Positions 48,462-60,321 of a DNA stretch of 64,000 nucleotides are shown here, piece by piece (position 1 is the stretch's first letter; every line of letters starts with the position of its first letter). Made by a program: the position numbers and the translations under genes. The notes under the pieces were generated by a model, which was not told where the DNA came from, made no database searches, and was given only the letters and a program-made list of their open reading frames with translations. The DNA is taken from NCBI GenBank assembly GCA_951799425.1, contig OX637399.1:18388001-18452000 (forward strand), written 5' to 3'. Source of the stretch: Ilex aquifolium (Eukaryota; Streptophyta; Magnoliopsida; Aquifoliales; Aquifoliaceae).

Positions 48462-51400
48462 ATGGCTAGTCGAGGAAGGGGACGCCGAGGCGGTGGGAGA
48501 ACTAATCAACAACCACCGGCCTTCGATCAACAGGCCTTTAATGAGACTATGGGCATGATGGCAGCTACGGTTGCACACCGGGGAGGTATGAGTAACCTCC
48601 AACAGTTCAAGGCACATAAACCTCCAGTTTTTACGGGAGGGGCGGATCCTATGGTGGCTGACCATTGGTTCCGGCAAGTAACAAAGATCTTGAAGGCAAT
48701 GGGAATCACTTCCGACGCCAGTAAGATAACACTAGCTGCATTCCAGCTAGAAGGAGAATCCCAAGTGTGGTGGGATTGGGTCTCGGGCACAAAGGATCTT
48801 GAGACTATGACATGGGAAGAGTTCAAGGAGCTCTTCATGGGCAAGTATTTCCCACCGGCCATGCGACATGCAAAGGCCCGGGAGTTTCTGGAATTGAAAC
48901 AAGGAAACATGACGGTGATGGAATACGTGGCGAAGTTCACAGAACTAGCACGTTTCGCCGATGATTACGTAGCCACAGCTGTGGCTAAGGTAAGAAGGTT
49001 TGAGGAAGGCTTGAAGCTTTCCATTCGGGGGAAAATTGTAGGTCTTCTCCTACAAGATCTGGATTTAATGATCACGACGGCCATGGCTATTGAACGAGAG
49101 GTGGATGACGCGAGGAATATTCGCGAGGGTGGTACTAAGGACAAGAAGAAGGAGGGACCATACTCTTCTTCTAGTGCGGGAAAGAGGCAGAGAACTTTTA
49201 CTCCGCAGGGACAGCAAGGGCAGAGCCGCGGCTATCAAAGCCAAGGCCAGGGTCAATCCTCCCAAGGTGGGAGAAATCAGAGGCCTTCCTACCAGGCAGG
49301 CCAACGGACTTGCTATCATTGCCACCAACCGGGGCACATGAAGCGGGATTGTCCTCAGAGGCAGGGATCCCAGAGTTATGGGGCATCCCAGTCCCAGTCT
49401 TCAGTGGGGCACACACAGACACCTTATGTTCCTCCCTACCCCACTACAGGCCAGGGAAGCCAGTACCAGTTCCAGGGTGCTGCACAGACCCCTACTACAT
49501 CACGTGCGAGTGCCACGCAATCAGGCCAGATGGGCCAGAGTTTGGGTCGAGGCCGAGGACAGGGCTTACAAGCCGGTACTTCAGGGACCCAGGGGCGTGT
49601 CTACGCCATGACGCCACAGACTGAACCGGCAGATTTGTCGGTGATACAGGGTACATTCTTACTCTCTCGTTTATGGGCTAGGGTATTATTTGATTCTGGT
49701 GCATCACATTCATTTATTGCTGCATCTTGTGTGAAAGACTTGGGCTTAGAGGTTGAGACCTTGGAGGAGCCATTGCATGTGAGTTCTCCCCTAGGTGCTA
49801 GGGTGAGGGTTGGTCAGATATGTCGGGGTTGTGAGTTAGAGATCTCTGGGATTCTACTCACCGTTGACCTTAGGGTCATGGACATGTCGGAGTTTGATGT
49901 CATCCTAGGGATGGATTGGTTGACGGCACACCGTGTTGTGATAGACTGTGATCGGAAGAGGGTCACTGCTTATACGCCTGAGGGTGTTTGTTTCAAGTTC
50001 CAGGGGGACAAGCATGGTGCTTTACCCCAAGGGGTGTATGACTCCCGATGGCACGGGCAGTTGATGGGTTGGCTAGCAAGCCTTACCCTAGAGAACGAGG
50101 AGAGGCAGGAGTTGGGTCTACCTCGAGTGGTTTGTGAATACGAGGATGTTTTTCCGGATGAACTACCGGGATTACCTCCACATAGGGATGTAGACTTTAC
50201 CATTGAGTTACATCCTGGCACTTCGCCCATTTCTATGACTCCACATAGGATGGCGCCTGCTGAGTTGCAAGAACTCAAGGTCCAATTGCAGGAATTGTTG
50301 GACAGGGGATTCATTAGACCGAGTACCTCACCATGGGGCGCTCCGGTGTTATTTGCAAAGAAGATGGACAACACCCTTCGACTCTGCATAGATTACCGGC
50401 AGTTAAATAGGGTTACTATCAAGAACAGGTACCCTTTGCCGAGGATTGATGACTTGTTTGATCAACTGAGAGGGGCGCGGGTCTACTCCAAAATAGATCT
50501 ACGTACCGGTTACCATCAGTTGAGGGTTAGGGAGGCAGATATCCCTAAGACGGCGTTCAGAACGCGGTATGGGCATTACGAGTTTACTGTCATGCCTTTC
50601 GGATTGACGAATGCCCCGGCGGCATTCATGGATCTCATGCATAGGGTGTTCCAACCCTACCTTGATCAATTTGTCGTAGTCTTTGTTGACGACATCTTGA
50701 TCTATTCCAAGTCTGAGGAGGAGCATGAGGGTCACTTGAGGATCGTTCTTCAGATCTTGAGAGACCATCAGTTGTATGCCAAGTTCAGCAAGTGTGAGTT
50801 TTGGCTGACTGAGGTGAAGTTTTTGGGACATGTAGTGTCGGCTTCGGGTGTATCCGTAGACCCGGAGAAGGTCGAGGCGGTGATGAATTGGGAGAGGCCG
50901 AAGTCAGTTTTCGAGATACGTAGTTTCTTGGGATTGGCTGGGTATTATCGGCGGTTTATCGAGGACTTCTCTAGGTTAGCTGCACCTATGACGAAGTTGA
51001 CTCGGAAGGAGGTTAAGTTTGAGTGGAATGATTCTTGCGAGAAGGCATTCCAGGAGTTGAAGAGGAGGCTTACTTCAGCTCCTATATTGATAGTCCCAGA
51101 AAGGGGACAGAGGTACACAGTCTATTGTGATGCCTCTAAGGACGGGCTCGGATGTGTGTTGATGCAGTCAGGGAGGGTCGTGGCTTATGGTTCTCGACAG
51201 TTAAAGAACCACGAGCAGAATTACCCTACGCATGATATGGAGTTGGCGACTATTGTCTTTGCCTTGAAGGCTTGGCGCCACTACCTGTATGGTGAGCAGT
51301 TTGAGGTGTTTTCAGACCACAAGAGTCTGAAGTACATCTTTACACAGCGGGACCTCAACATGAGGCAACGCAGATGGATGGAGTTTCTGGAAGATTACGA

Positions 51401-53087
51401 CTTCACGTTGCATTACCATCCTGGTAAGGCAAATGTGGTGGCTGACGCACTTAGCCGAAAGTCGAGGGGAGTCTTGGCTAGTATGGCTTCCCGGGAGTGG
51501 GAAATGCTCGAAACTGTGGGACAGTTTGGGCTACATTACATGGGACAGGCTCAGGGTACCCTGGGAAGTTTGGTGGCTACGCCTTCCCTACTGAGCAGAG
51601 TGATTGAGTCTCAGGGGCAAGACCCAGAGATAGTGTCCATTAAGGACCGGGTGCAGTCGGGTACAGGTGACGAGGGCTGGGCCATTCATTTGGATGGTAG
51701 TCTTCGGTATAGGGGAAGGATTGTGGTTCCCCAATCTCCAGATCTAAGGGAGGAGATTCTTAGGGAATTTCATTGTTCCCGTTTTGCAGTTCATCCAGGG
51801 GGCACGAAGATGTATCATGATCTTCGTCGCCAGTATTATTGGAATGGGATGAAGAGACAAGTTGGTGAATTTGTTGGGAGATGTCTCACATGTCAGCAAG
51901 TGAAGGCTGAACACCAGAGACCAGCGGGATTACTCCAGCCTTTGGAGGTAGCTGAGTGGAAGTGGGAGCATGTCACGATGGATTTTGTGACTCACTTGCC
52001 ACGGACATCGCGGGGACATGATGCGGTGTGGGTGATAGTGGACCGGCTTACGAAGTCGGCACACTTCTTGGCTGTGCGGATGACCTTCACATTGGAGGAA
52101 TTCTGTAGGTTATATATACGGGAGATTGTCCGATTGCATGGGGTGCCCGTATCTATAGTATCGGATCGGGATCCCAGATTCACATCTCATTTTTGGGAGA
52201 GTTTCCAGCGAACCATGGGGACTCAGTTGATGATGAGCACTGCTTTTCATCCCCAGACGGACGGTCAGTCTGAGAGGACCATCCAGACACTAGAGGACAT
52301 GCTGCGGGCATGCGTCCTAGACCTCAAGGGAAGCTGGGAAGATCACTTACCCTTGGTAGAGTTTGCCTATAACAATAGTTATCAGGCGAGCATACAGATG
52401 GCACCCTATGAGGCATTATATGGGAGGCCTTGTAGATCTCCGGTTTGTTGGACGGAGGTTGGAGAGAGACCCTCTACGGGTCCTGAGTTGATTAGAGACA
52501 CCTCAGAGAAGGTGAACTTGATACGGAAGCGTCTTCTCACGGCTCAGAGCCGGCAGAAGAGCTACGCCGACAGACGGCGGAGACCTCTAGAGTTTGAGGT
52601 GGGTGATCATGTATTCTTGAAGGTTATGCCTACGAGAGGAGTGGTCAGGTTCGGCAAGCGGGGAAAACTGTCGCCGAGATATATCGGGCCCTTCGAGGTA
52701 CTCGAGAGGGTTGGTGCAGTTGCTTACCGATTGGCGTTACCGCCTGATTTAGCAAGTGTTCACGCAGTATTCCATGTCTCTATGCTCCGGAAATACACAC
52801 CAGATCCGACTCATGTGGTGGATTGGGGCGAGCTTGTTGTTGATACAGATGGGACCTTCGAGGAGGGACCGGTACGTATCATGGATAGCCGGGAACAGGT
52901 TTTGCGAGGCAAGACCGTGAGGTTAGTGAAGGTGCTTTGGCAGCACCGGGGAGTAGAGGAGGCAACATGGGAGCGTGAGGACACCATACGTGCCAATTAC
53001 CCTTTCCTGTTTGAGGATAGAGGTACATTTTCATACTTACGGCTTGGTATTGAGAGTATATTACTTGTTGCATATGCATGCTATTAA
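48462..53087 (+). CDS. Element C gag-pol polyprotein, intact, 1541 residues
   Basis: One open frame carries every domain needed for retrotransposition. Gag spans about residues 60-200 ([16 protein letters not shown]). The CCHC knuckle is C284-C297. The protease catalytic Asp is 411 (LFDSGASHS). RT covers about 600-800 with the VDD motif at 742-744. RNase H covers about 885-1000 (YCDASKDG). The integrase HHCC region is near 1105-1140, and its DDE residues are near 1172 (TMDF), 1233 (SDRDPRF) and 1270 (GQSERT). A chromodomain-like end lies at about 1465-1515 ([21 protein letters not shown]). The start was chosen by match to A and B. Gag and Pol are in one frame, so a Gag excess would need another mechanism. 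The last 17 or so residues extend beyond where A and B stop (after GGTF or RGTF). Family: Ty3/gypsy chromovirus, Tekay/Del type. Confidence 0.95.
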   Translation: MASRGRGRRGGGRTNQQPPAFDQQAFNETMGMMAATVAHRGGMSNLQQFKAHKPPVFTGGADPMVADHWFRQVTKILKAMGITSDASKITLAAFQLEGESQVWWDWVSGTKDLETMTWEEFKELFMGKYFPPAMRHAKAREFLELKQGNMTVMEYVAKFTELARFADDYVATAVAKVRRFEEGLKLSIRGKIVGLLLQDLDLMITTAMAIEREVDDARNIREGGTKDKKKEGPYSSSSAGKRQRTFTPQGQQGQSRGYQSQGQGQSSQGGRNQRPSYQAGQRTCYHCHQPGHMKRDCPQRQGSQSYGASQSQSSVGHTQTPYVPPYPTTGQGSQYQFQGAAQTPTTSRASATQSGQMGQSLGRGRGQGLQAGTSGTQGRVYAMTPQTEPADLSVIQGTFLLSRLWARVLFDSGASHSFIAASCVKDLGLEVETLEEPLHVSSPLGARVRVGQICRGCELEISGILLTVDLRVMDMSEFDVILGMDWLTAHRVVIDCDRKRVTAYTPEGVCFKFQGDKHGALPQGVYDSRWHGQLMGWLASLTLENEERQELGLPRVVCEYEDVFPDELPGLPPHRDVDFTIELHPGTSPISMTPHRMAPAELQELKVQLQELLDRGFIRPSTSPWGAPVLFAKKMDNTLRLCIDYRQLNRVTIKNRYPLPRIDDLFDQLRGARVYSKIDLRTGYHQLRVREADIPKTAFRTRYGHYEFTVMPFGLTNAPAAFMDLMHRVFQPYLDQFVVVFVDDILIYSKSEEEHEGHLRIVLQILRDHQLYAKFSKCEFWLTEVKFLGHVVSASGVSVDPEKVEAVMNWERPKSVFEIRSFLGLAGYYRRFIEDFSRLAAPMTKLTRKEVKFEWNDSCEKAFQELKRRLTSAPILIVPERGQRYTVYCDASKDGLGCVLMQSGRVVAYGSRQLKNHEQNYPTHDMELATIVFALKAWRHYLYGEQFEVFSDHKSLKYIFTQRDLNMRQRRWMEFLEDYDFTLHYHPGKANVVADALSRKSRGVLASMASREWEMLETVGQFGLHYMGQAQGTLGSLVATPSLLSRVIESQGQDPEIVSIKDRVQSGTGDEGWAIHLDGSLRYRGRIVVPQSPDLREEILREFHCSRFAVHPGGTKMYHDLRRQYYWNGMKRQVGEFVGRCLTCQQVKAEHQRPAGLLQPLEVAEWKWEHVTMDFVTHLPRTSRGHDAVWVIVDRLTKSAHFLAVRMTFTLEEFCRLYIREIVRLHGVPVSIVSDRDPRFTSHFWESFQRTMGTQLMMSTAFHPQTDGQSERTIQTLEDMLRACVLDLKGSWEDHLPLVEFAYNNSYQASIQMAPYEALYGRPCRSPVCWTEVGERPSTGPELIRDTSEKVNLIRKRLLTAQSRQKSYADRRRRPLEFEVGDHVFLKVMPTRGVVRFGKRGKLSPRYIGPFEVLERVGAVAYRLALPPDLASVHAVFHVSMLRKYTPDPTHVVDWGELVVDTDGTFEEGPVRIMDSREQVLRGKTVRLVKVLWQHRGVEEATWEREDTIRANYPFLFEDRGTFSYLRLGIESILLVAYACY

Positions 53088-53127
53088 ATGTATATGTGTA
53101 TGTGAATTTCAGGGACGAAATTCTTTT

Positions 53128-53140
53128 AAGGGGGGGAGAA
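53128..53140 (+). other. Polypurine tract of element C
   Basis: A purine run with seven or more G (AAGGGGGGGAGAA) directly before the 3' LTR. Confidence 0.88.
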
Positions 53141-55743
53141 TGTGAAACCCGGGAAAATTTGAAATTTTTCTGAAAAAGGGCAAAATGGTAATTTGCCATT
53201 ACTGCACGTATTTGAAATACATATGTTCTAGACCTCGGATGAGGAAACGGAGTGCGTCGTTGGATTCGCAACGCGAAATCTAGTGACCACCAGAAAATTC
53301 GTTGAATTTCGAGATAGTCGGATTTTGCACGTAGTTCGAGACGACTGCGTGGCGATTGACCTTTTAAAGGTCCCCAAAACGAGAAATATTAAATTTCCTT
53401 ATAATTGGATTAATGTGCCAATAAAATTTATTTGGACTTAATCCGGGACTTAATGAGTCGTTTCGGGACGAAAAACGGACCCGAAAGTAATAAACGAGCG
53501 GTGCGATGTAGACCACACATTTAAAATTATAAATAGGAGCTAAAATATCTGAAAAATCAGATTTCCAAGCCACTTGAGTCTTTGTTCAGCCGTTCAAAGA
53601 GAGAGAGAAAGAGAGGAGAGAGAAAAGGGTTTTCTTAAGCCTTTCTCCGGCGATTTCTCCGACAACCGTCGCTCGGATTCCGTCGAGCTAGAAGAGAGAG
53701 GTGATCTACTCGTCGAGGGCTACGTCTACGTACCAAAAATAAGGCGTTTCACCGAAGATCCAAAGGTGGAGTTTGGGGAAAGTCTTGGATTTTGGGTGAT
53801 TTTGGTGTATAGAGATTGCCTACATCTCTATTGAGGTAGGGGTAAATCCTATCTTGGATCATTCTACTCTAGGTGTAGCTAGAATAAGGGTATACATACA
53901 TATATGCATGAGTAATAATGTATATATGTGATTTATGGTTTGTGCCTACAAGGTGTTTGTTTAAATGCCTTAGTTGATAAATGGGTGTTATTTCAATTAT
54001 ATTGTGATAACATATTGGTGTGTATAGAGATAATTGAAATTTATGCTCTATGTTGTCAAGATATGACTTTGATATGTTGATATGAATATGTGGTTTGGTA
54101 GTTATATGCACTTGATATAATTGCCATGAAGTTATGACATGTTGAACATGTGGATACATTGCTCATGTGGTAGATGTTGCATTTTGAGCATTTTCATGGC
54201 ATCACATTCATGGGACTATTGCATGAGTGTTGGTGTGTGGGAGATGCATGGATATAATCAACACCTTGTTTGGTGGTTGATATGTGGGCTTGGAAATGTG
54301 GACCGATGGTCACATGGAGTCACATGATTGCATTGCATAAGGAAAAACTTGTGTTGGGTATAGTAAGAAGGGGCATGACGACTTCCTTGGGTGCAAAACC
54401 CTAAACCACTTGGTTGAGTCACTTGGCCGGCGGTGAGATTCCAGAAAAGTGACACGGTGTACGGAACCGGCGGTGTGATTCCGAAAATCCGTTGCCCAAA
54501 GAAAACACAAGGGTTTTGGTTATAAAAACACCCATTCAATGGGTAGATTCCAATGATGATCGGATTTCATAACGATCATTGGAAGGGTTTTTCCGTCAAT
54601 AGACGGGGTGCATTACACTTTGGCGTTGCATTGTGTTGCGTGAGTCGGTGGGGACTCGGGTTGAAATGCATGGGTGAGTGTCACTTCATTCCATGGCATG
54701 GCATTGTTGCATTCCATCATAGAATGCATAAGTATGTGAAATGTTAAGTGATATGTTTATGTTATGATTACATGAGCATGTGCATCTAGGGGGAGAGTAA
54801 CCTCTATAGGTTTATCTCTACTGGGCGTTGTGCTCACCCTATACGGGAAACCATTTTCAGGTGTCGGGTTTACACCGGCGATTGGCTCCCATGGAGAGCA
54901 TCAAGCATGAAGGGGGCCGGCTTGTGGCCTTAGTTTAAGTTTTGTAAAACCTTTAACAAAATTCCATTTTGATGTATATATATTATGGAATGAATTGTAA
55001 TAGAGATTGTATGAGTTGGGTATTATATGGAAAATCTCATTAAACATGTATTGAATGAGTTTGGAGTGTATGGGGTAGCTTTAAGGATGGTTTGGAGGGG
55101 GAAGAAATCCATTTTTATGCTCACAGTCTGAAAACCTACCGGAAGGTATGTGTCGGACTTCCGGAAGATTTTGCTAAAAACCCCAGCTTGCCTTGCTCAC
55201 AGCTAATACCTTCCGGAAGGTTTTGCCCACTGGAATGAACCTTCCGGAAGATTTTAGCTACTGGAGTAAAACCTACCGGAAGGACCTGTCTACTGGAGTG
55301 GACCTTCCGGAAGGTTTTGCCTTGGGTTTCTTTTTGACTGCCGAGTTCTTCCGGAAGGTTTTGTTTTCTGGAATGAACCTTCCGGAAGGTTTTGGCTACT
55401 GGAATGGACCTTCCGGAAGGTTTTTGCTACTGATGTCGACCTTCCGGAAGTTCTTGAAATTGATCTTTTTCATGTAACAGTTCCTTCAGTGACCTTCCGG
55501 TAGGTGTATGTAGACCTTCCGGAAGGTTTTTCCAAAAACTTGAAATTTTCAAAATGCTTAACCATGCTTTTGGGCTTTGTTTTCTTTGACTTCTATGACA
55601 TAAATGGAGGTATAATTGACCTTGTGGATGGTAAATCTGATTAAAAGCATGTGAGTGACGTGGTGTCGGGTTATACGACTATCACGAGTATTTCCGCGGG
55701 TTGATGGGTTATCAACGGGACCCCCGGATTTTGGGGCGTCACA
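53141..55743 (+). repeat. Element C 3' LTR
   Basis: Matches the 5' LTR except for one fewer A near 53378 and three substitutions close together near 55165-55190. Palindrome array at 55135-55526. Confidence 0.96.
55135..55526. repeat. Palindrome array CCTTCCGGAAGG, 3' LTR of C
   Basis: The same arrangement as 47502-47893. One copy has GAAGATT in place of GAAGGTT, and two further substitutions lie within 40 bp of it. Confidence 0.92.
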
Positions 55744-55748
55744 TCTTT

Positions 55749-56262
55749 GGTGTGAAATTGGTGTTGTAGAAATTGTTTCAACTTGGCAATACCAACAGAG
55801 TCATAACTGGTAATCATAATATCATCAATATAAACAACAAGAAGGATATTGCCTACATCAGTATGTAAATAAAATACTGAATGATCTGTCTGACATCTAT
55901 GGAGACCAAAATCCAACACCGCATCTGAGAACTGCCCAAACCATGCTTGTGGAGATTGTTTTAGCCCATACAAATATGTAACTCACACACTCCCTTGATA
56001 CTCCTCCTGAGCAATAAACCCAGGTGATTGCTCCATATACACCTCTTTCGCTAAATCACCATGTAAGAAAGCATTCTTCACATCTAATTGAAATAATGAT
56101 CAATCAAGATTAGCAGCAAGAGAAATTAAAACCCGAAAAGAAGATATCTTAGCCACAGGAGAAAAAGTCTCAACATAGTCAACATCATAAGTCTGAATGT
56201 AGCCTTTAGCAACCAGACGAGCTTTAAAGCGATCCATAGAACCATCCGGATGAAATTTAATA
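55749..56262 (-). pseudogene. Ty1/copia pol, N-terminal part of RT
   Basis: Minus-strand reading from 56262: [56 protein letters not shown], then the catalytic motif VVYIDDIMIT. These are copia reverse transcriptase motifs; the gene resumes at 45501 beyond element C. At least two stops are present (one TGA where TGG is expected, and one frame break near 55985). The sequence ends abruptly at about 56262, where gypsy element D begins. Confidence 0.88.
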
Positions 56263-56519
56263 GTGTAGACCCATCAGCATCCAACAATGTTGATGCAAAT
56301 CATAGCACAAGCACAACTTCAAGGGATCTAGTTCAAGTTCCAATTGGGCCGGTTACAAGAGCACGAGCAAGGAAGTTTAAAGAAGTACTCAACGGGCTGA
56401 TTCAAGAGGCATGGACTCAAGCAAGTGCGTGGAGGCCCATGGAGCATGATCCACTTGGGCAACAAAGATTCATTAATAAAATTCAAGTTCTAGAAGAATC
56501 CGGCAAAGGCTATGCTTAA
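56263..56519 (+). pseudogene. Gypsy pol C-terminal tail (element D family)
   Basis: The frame contains VQVPIGPVTRARARKFKEVL and GLIQEAW, the characteristic end of the polyprotein in a common plant Ty3/gypsy family without a recognisable chromodomain here. Everything upstream, including integrase, is missing; the sequence joins the copia remnant at about 56262. The stop is at 56517-56519, shortly before the LTR. Confidence 0.7.
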
Positions 56520-56547
56520 AGTTGGCATGTTAAAGAATATTTTGGTC

Positions 56548-57152
56548 TGATTGGAAGACTTTCCTTTTTTATTTAGGCGTGTGATTTATTCTTTTTAGGA
56601 AAGTAAGACTTTCCTTGTTTATTTAGGCGTGTGATCAGCCTAGTAAAAGGCTGATTGTCTTTCTTTTTCTTTTTGTAGGCAAGTAAGAGTTTTAGTCTTT
56701 AGTTATTCCTATTTGGGTTTGGATTGCCAAAATATAAACTCAAATTAGGATTTGTTTCCTTAGTAGATTAGGATTTGTTTCCTTAGCGTATTAGGAATTT
56801 TCTTTGTAATGGCCAGCCTATAAATAGGCGTCTAAATCAATGAAAAGGTAGATCATTATTCTGCAAATTTTGAGAGTATTTTCTCTACGGTTCTCTAACG
56901 AACTAAACAAATTTATCGGGATTTTCCGTGGCGTTCACCAGCGACTTATCAAACGGGTTTCCACACCGTTTGTGGCGTCATCCTTTATACCAAGGTTCTT
57001 GTTTCACACAAACAGCGGGTTGAGGTCATATATACCAGGGTTCTTGTTTGTTGTAAACAACGGGTCGAGGTCTGTCATTCAAATTTGATCGTAGAACGAT
57101 CTTGGATTCCTTTTCGTTGTTGGATCTCATTATTTCGGCGGGTTTCACATCA
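56548..57152 (+). repeat. LTR of element D (5' limit uncertain)
   Basis: It ends CATCA at 57152, two bases before the PBS. By comparison with the foldback arms, which start TGATG, the LTR may start with TGATT at 56548, but 56520-56550 is unresolved. It holds two copies of a 23-bp repeat (56745-56790) and a TATA box, TATAAATAGG, at 56819. Confidence 0.6.
56819..56827 (+). promoter_or_regulatory. TATA box of the element D LTR, with upstream 23-bp repeats
   Basis: TATAAATAG lies about 30 bp after the 23-bp repeats (unit TTAGGATTTGTTTC...). The foldback arms have the same arrangement with five and about four repeat copies. Confidence 0.6.
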
Positions 57153-57154
57153 TT

Positions 57155-57166
57155 TGGTATCAGAGC
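57155..57166 (+). other. Primer-binding site of element D (initiator tRNA-Met)
   Basis: TGGTATCAGAGC two bases after the LTR. The 700-bp leader that follows (57167-57867) contains A runs and no gene. Confidence 0.92.
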
Positions 57167-57867
57167 AAAGGTTCTAGTTTAGGTTTGCCTATCTTTTAAA
57201 AAAAAAAAAACCTTTCTTCTCTTTTATTCTATGTTTCTTTACTCCCAAATTCGGTTCACAAATTCTAGTTTAGCCGAATTTCCTTTATCCCCCATTCCGC
57301 TCGTATTTTGTTGGTTCTAGTTTATTATGAAATTTTATTCTGTTACTATCAAAAGATAGTTGCTGATCATAAAAAAAAAAAAAAAAACAGAAAGGAGTCA
57401 AACAAAAAATCAGAAAGGAGTCAAAAAAAAGAGAGAAGCCGAAATTGTTTGGTGCTAGTTATTACGGAATTGGAAATTGTTTGGTTCTAGTTATTACGAA
57501 ATTGTTTGTTTTCATCTATTTTGTGGAAATCTTGCTATTTTGTGCTTCCGAACAATCTAATCAGCCGTGTTCCTTGAATTCTTGCCCTTAAAACCCGAAA
57601 TTCCTTGATGAGTTCTTGGTGAATTGTTGCTGGAAATTTTGAGATTTGTTTGTTTAGTTTCAAAAGAACTGGAAGAGAATTATCGAGTTGAAAAAAAGGC
57701 AAGAGTGGTGAGAACATTAGAGGGTTAAAAGCCACGTATTTTTTGAGTGAAACACGAGTGTAGAGTGATTTACATTCTTGAGTGTAAACACGTAAGGGAG
57801 AGAATTGTGAGGTCCTTTTACTCCTTTTTTTTATTTTTTTTTCTAACCTTGTTTTTTTGCAGCAATC

Positions 57868-59221
57868 ATGTCTCACAATAGTGCTAAGAACATGACCGAA
57901 GATGCTACGGAATTGGCTGATTCGATATTGTTTATGGAGGCCATGATGAGTGAGATGAGGCGTGTGATGAAGTTGGCACTGGAGCAAGTTCACGAACGGA
58001 TAGATCAGATGGAGAATACACGTGAGAGGCAGCCACAAAACGTCCCTAATGTTCGTAGAAGGGAAATAGTTCAACTGAGGAAAGTAAGGGTTGAAGATGA
58101 CGAACCTTATGGGGCTGGTTTTGATGAAGAAGATGATCAAAATTCTGTTGTTAATAATTGGAGACATAGAGGGCGGTTTAGAGAAGCTAGAAAACGGGAA
58201 GATAACAACTTGGGTGGTATTAAGATGAAGATTCCATCGTTTCAAGGTAGATCCGATCCTGAAGCATACCTTGAGTGGGAGAAAAAGATGGAGTTCGTAT
58301 TTGACTGCCACAACTATTCTGAAGCAAAGAAGGTAAAATTAGCGGTGATTGAGTTTTCTGACTATGCTATTACTTGGTGGGATAAGCTTGTTATAAACAG
58401 GAGGCGGAATCGAGAACGACCAATAGAGACATGGGAGGAGATGAAAACGGTGATGAGAAAGCGGTTCGTTCCAAGCTACTACTACCGAGAGTTGTACAAA
58501 AAGCTACAAGGTCTTAGATAGGGAGGTCGGAGCGTGGAGGATTATTACAAGGAGATGGAGATTGCTATGATCCGAGCTAATGTAGAGGAAGATCAAGAGG
58601 CTACAATGGCTAGGTTTTTACTTGGATTAAACCGGGAAATCCAAGATAAGGTAGAGATGCAGCATTATGTGGAGTTGGAAGACATGGTGCACATGGCGAT
58701 CAAAGTGGAGCAACAACTCAAGAGGGGGGTGGGTCACTTGCAGCTCATAACTCTGGTTCTACGTCTTGGAAACCGAGTTATGCCAAGCAACTAGACAAGT
58801 CACAAATGCCCAAATCCGAGCCCAAGTCCGCGAACACTAGCCACGTTCCTCAAGGTAAAACCAACACTTCTACCTCTAGGAATCGTCATATTAAATGTTT
58901 TAAATGTCAAAGCAGGGGACACATAGCAAGTCAATGTCCAAACAAGCAAGTCATGGTGTTGCAAGACAATGGTGAAATTGTGACCGATGATGATGATTCT
59001 GACCCCGATGACATGCCGCCATTGGAGGACGTTTCCGAGGAGGAATATTTAGCCCCTGATGCATTGACATTGGTGGCGAGGAGAGCATTGAGCGTGCATG
59101 CAAAAGAGGTTGATGAAGTGCAGCGGGAGAACATCTTTCACACTAGGTGCTACATCAAAGACAAGGTGTGTAGTGTGATTATTGATGGTGGTAGTTGTAC
59201 AAATGTTGCAAGCACAATTAT
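57868..59221 (+). pseudogene. Element D gag and start of protease, broken
   Basis: Gag starts MSHNSAKNMTEDATELADS and shows the capsid-region motifs IPSFQGRSDPEAYLEWE, DYAITWWDKL and RFVPSYYYREL. An in-frame TAG at 58519-58521 replaces what is usually Gln before GGRSVEDYYKEME. The frame then shifts at a G run (58724-58729) and continues from about 58741 in another frame, with a CCHC knuckle (CFKCQSRGHIASQC) and the protease start, whose catalytic segment is IDGGSCTNVAS, the form typical of this family. Element E interrupts at 59221. Family assignment is from memory of plant gypsy Gag sequences; the exact lineage is not certain. Confidence 0.85.
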
Positions 59222-59598
59222 TGTAAACCCCCACAGTCTTATCGTGATATAGTAACATAAATATGTTTTAAAATGCTAATATATGTAATGATGTATGCAT
59301 AAACTATGTAGATTGTAAGATTAGAAATGAAAATGTTAGTTGAGGTAATAGGGTATATTGTAGAAGTTTGGAAGCATTCCGGAGTGAAAGCATACTTTAG
59401 AGAGAATTTGGGTAAAAGGATTGTGGATACTGCCTTAGTAATTTGACCATAAATTTTTATCCTGATGTCCATTTGATCTGAAATTTGGACAGTAGATAAT
59501 AGACATATAAGGCTACAAAATAGTATTTCACGAAAATTTTCCAAATCCATCTCTAAATAGGTCAAAACTTCACAGGAAGTTCCTACAGAAACTGGGAT

Positions 59599-59766
59599 GA
59601 CGTTCGAACGTTAATCGACATTCGAACGACAGTGAGTCCCAGTACTTTGGTCTGATGGAAATGCAGAAGTACTGGGAGCAAGTGACGTTCGAACGCAAAT
59701 TGACGTTCCAACGTAAAGTAACAAATTGCACTAATGACGTTCGAACGCCAGATGACGTTCGAACGT
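59599..59766. repeat. Palindrome array CGTTCGAACG in the U3 of E
   Basis: Six copies in 168 bp, four of them perfect 10-bp palindromes and mostly preceded by GA; two have one changed base. The array ends 7 bp before the CCAAT box and about 50 bp before the TATA box. Confidence 0.9.
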
Positions 59767-59772
59767 GAGCAA

Positions 59773-59826
59773 CCAATCAGAACATCAGATTTACGTCGGT
59801 TAAGATATTTTCTTCCTCTATAAATA
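59773..59826 (+). promoter_or_regulatory. CCAAT and TATA boxes of element E
   Basis: CCAAT at 59773 and TATAAATA at 59819-59826, in normal core-promoter order and spacing, directly downstream of the palindrome array. Confidence 0.65.
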
Positions 59827-60141
59827 CATATTGCTGCCTCCTTTAGCCTCCATGCACCATTTACAACCCTAGAAAAGCTTGAGAAACAAGAAAGAAAAGG
59901 AGAAACACAAGATCAAAGAGGATTTGCACTTTGAAGTGGATCAAAATCTCAAGTTCTTCAAGAACTCTAAGGAAGAAGAAAGTAGGGGTTTTCTTCCACT
60001 CTTATTCATTGATGCTAGGCTTATATATACATATGTTTTGACTCTTAATCATATATATTTGTTATGGAATCCTTGTTTCTTGATTATTCTTGCAAATCTT
60101 ACCATGTTTGATGGAAGTTATGGCTTGATAATCATAAAACC

Positions 60142-60321
60142 TTTGTTCTTGACTTCAAAACCTTATATTCATTTGTTCTTTATTTCAAGACTTAATATCC
60201 ATTTGTTCTTGAGTTCAAAACCTTATATTCATGTGTTCTTGATATCAAAACTTGATATTCATTGGTTCTTGATATTCAAATTTGATATTCAATGGCTCTT
60301 GATATCAAAACTCTATATTCA
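60142..60321. repeat. 30-bp tandem repeat in the E LTR
   Basis: Six head-to-tail units of 30 bp starting TTTGTTCTTGA and ending TATTCA, with substitutions between units. A chance open frame runs through them. Confidence 0.9.

Larger units (their letters stand above)
45507..55743 (+). mobile_element. Element C: full-length, apparently intact Ty3/gypsy chromovirus-type element
   Basis: A 10,237-bp element flanked by tcttt at 45502-45506 and 55744-55748, inserted in the copia RT. LTRs of 2604 and 2603 bp differ by one base in an A run and three substitutions, all three in the palindrome array. PBS, polypurine tract and an uninterrupted gag-pol are present. It is the best candidate in the window for a recently active, autonomous element. 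Confidence 0.96.
56263..59221 (+). mobile_element. Element D: Ty3/gypsy remnant with order pol end - LTR - PBS - gag - protease
   Basis: A pol C-terminal tail (to 56519) precedes an LTR (ending 57152), a PBS, a leader, gag and the first part of protease. A single element runs LTR-gag-pol-LTR, so the middle LTR here is shared by two tandem copies. Element E cuts it at 59221. The same LTR family forms the foldback at 23754-24911. Confidence 0.75.

Noticed and set aside
57535..58311. 258-codon minus-strand frame opposite D gag
   Set aside because: It overlaps the recognisable gag on the plus strand and shows no domain.
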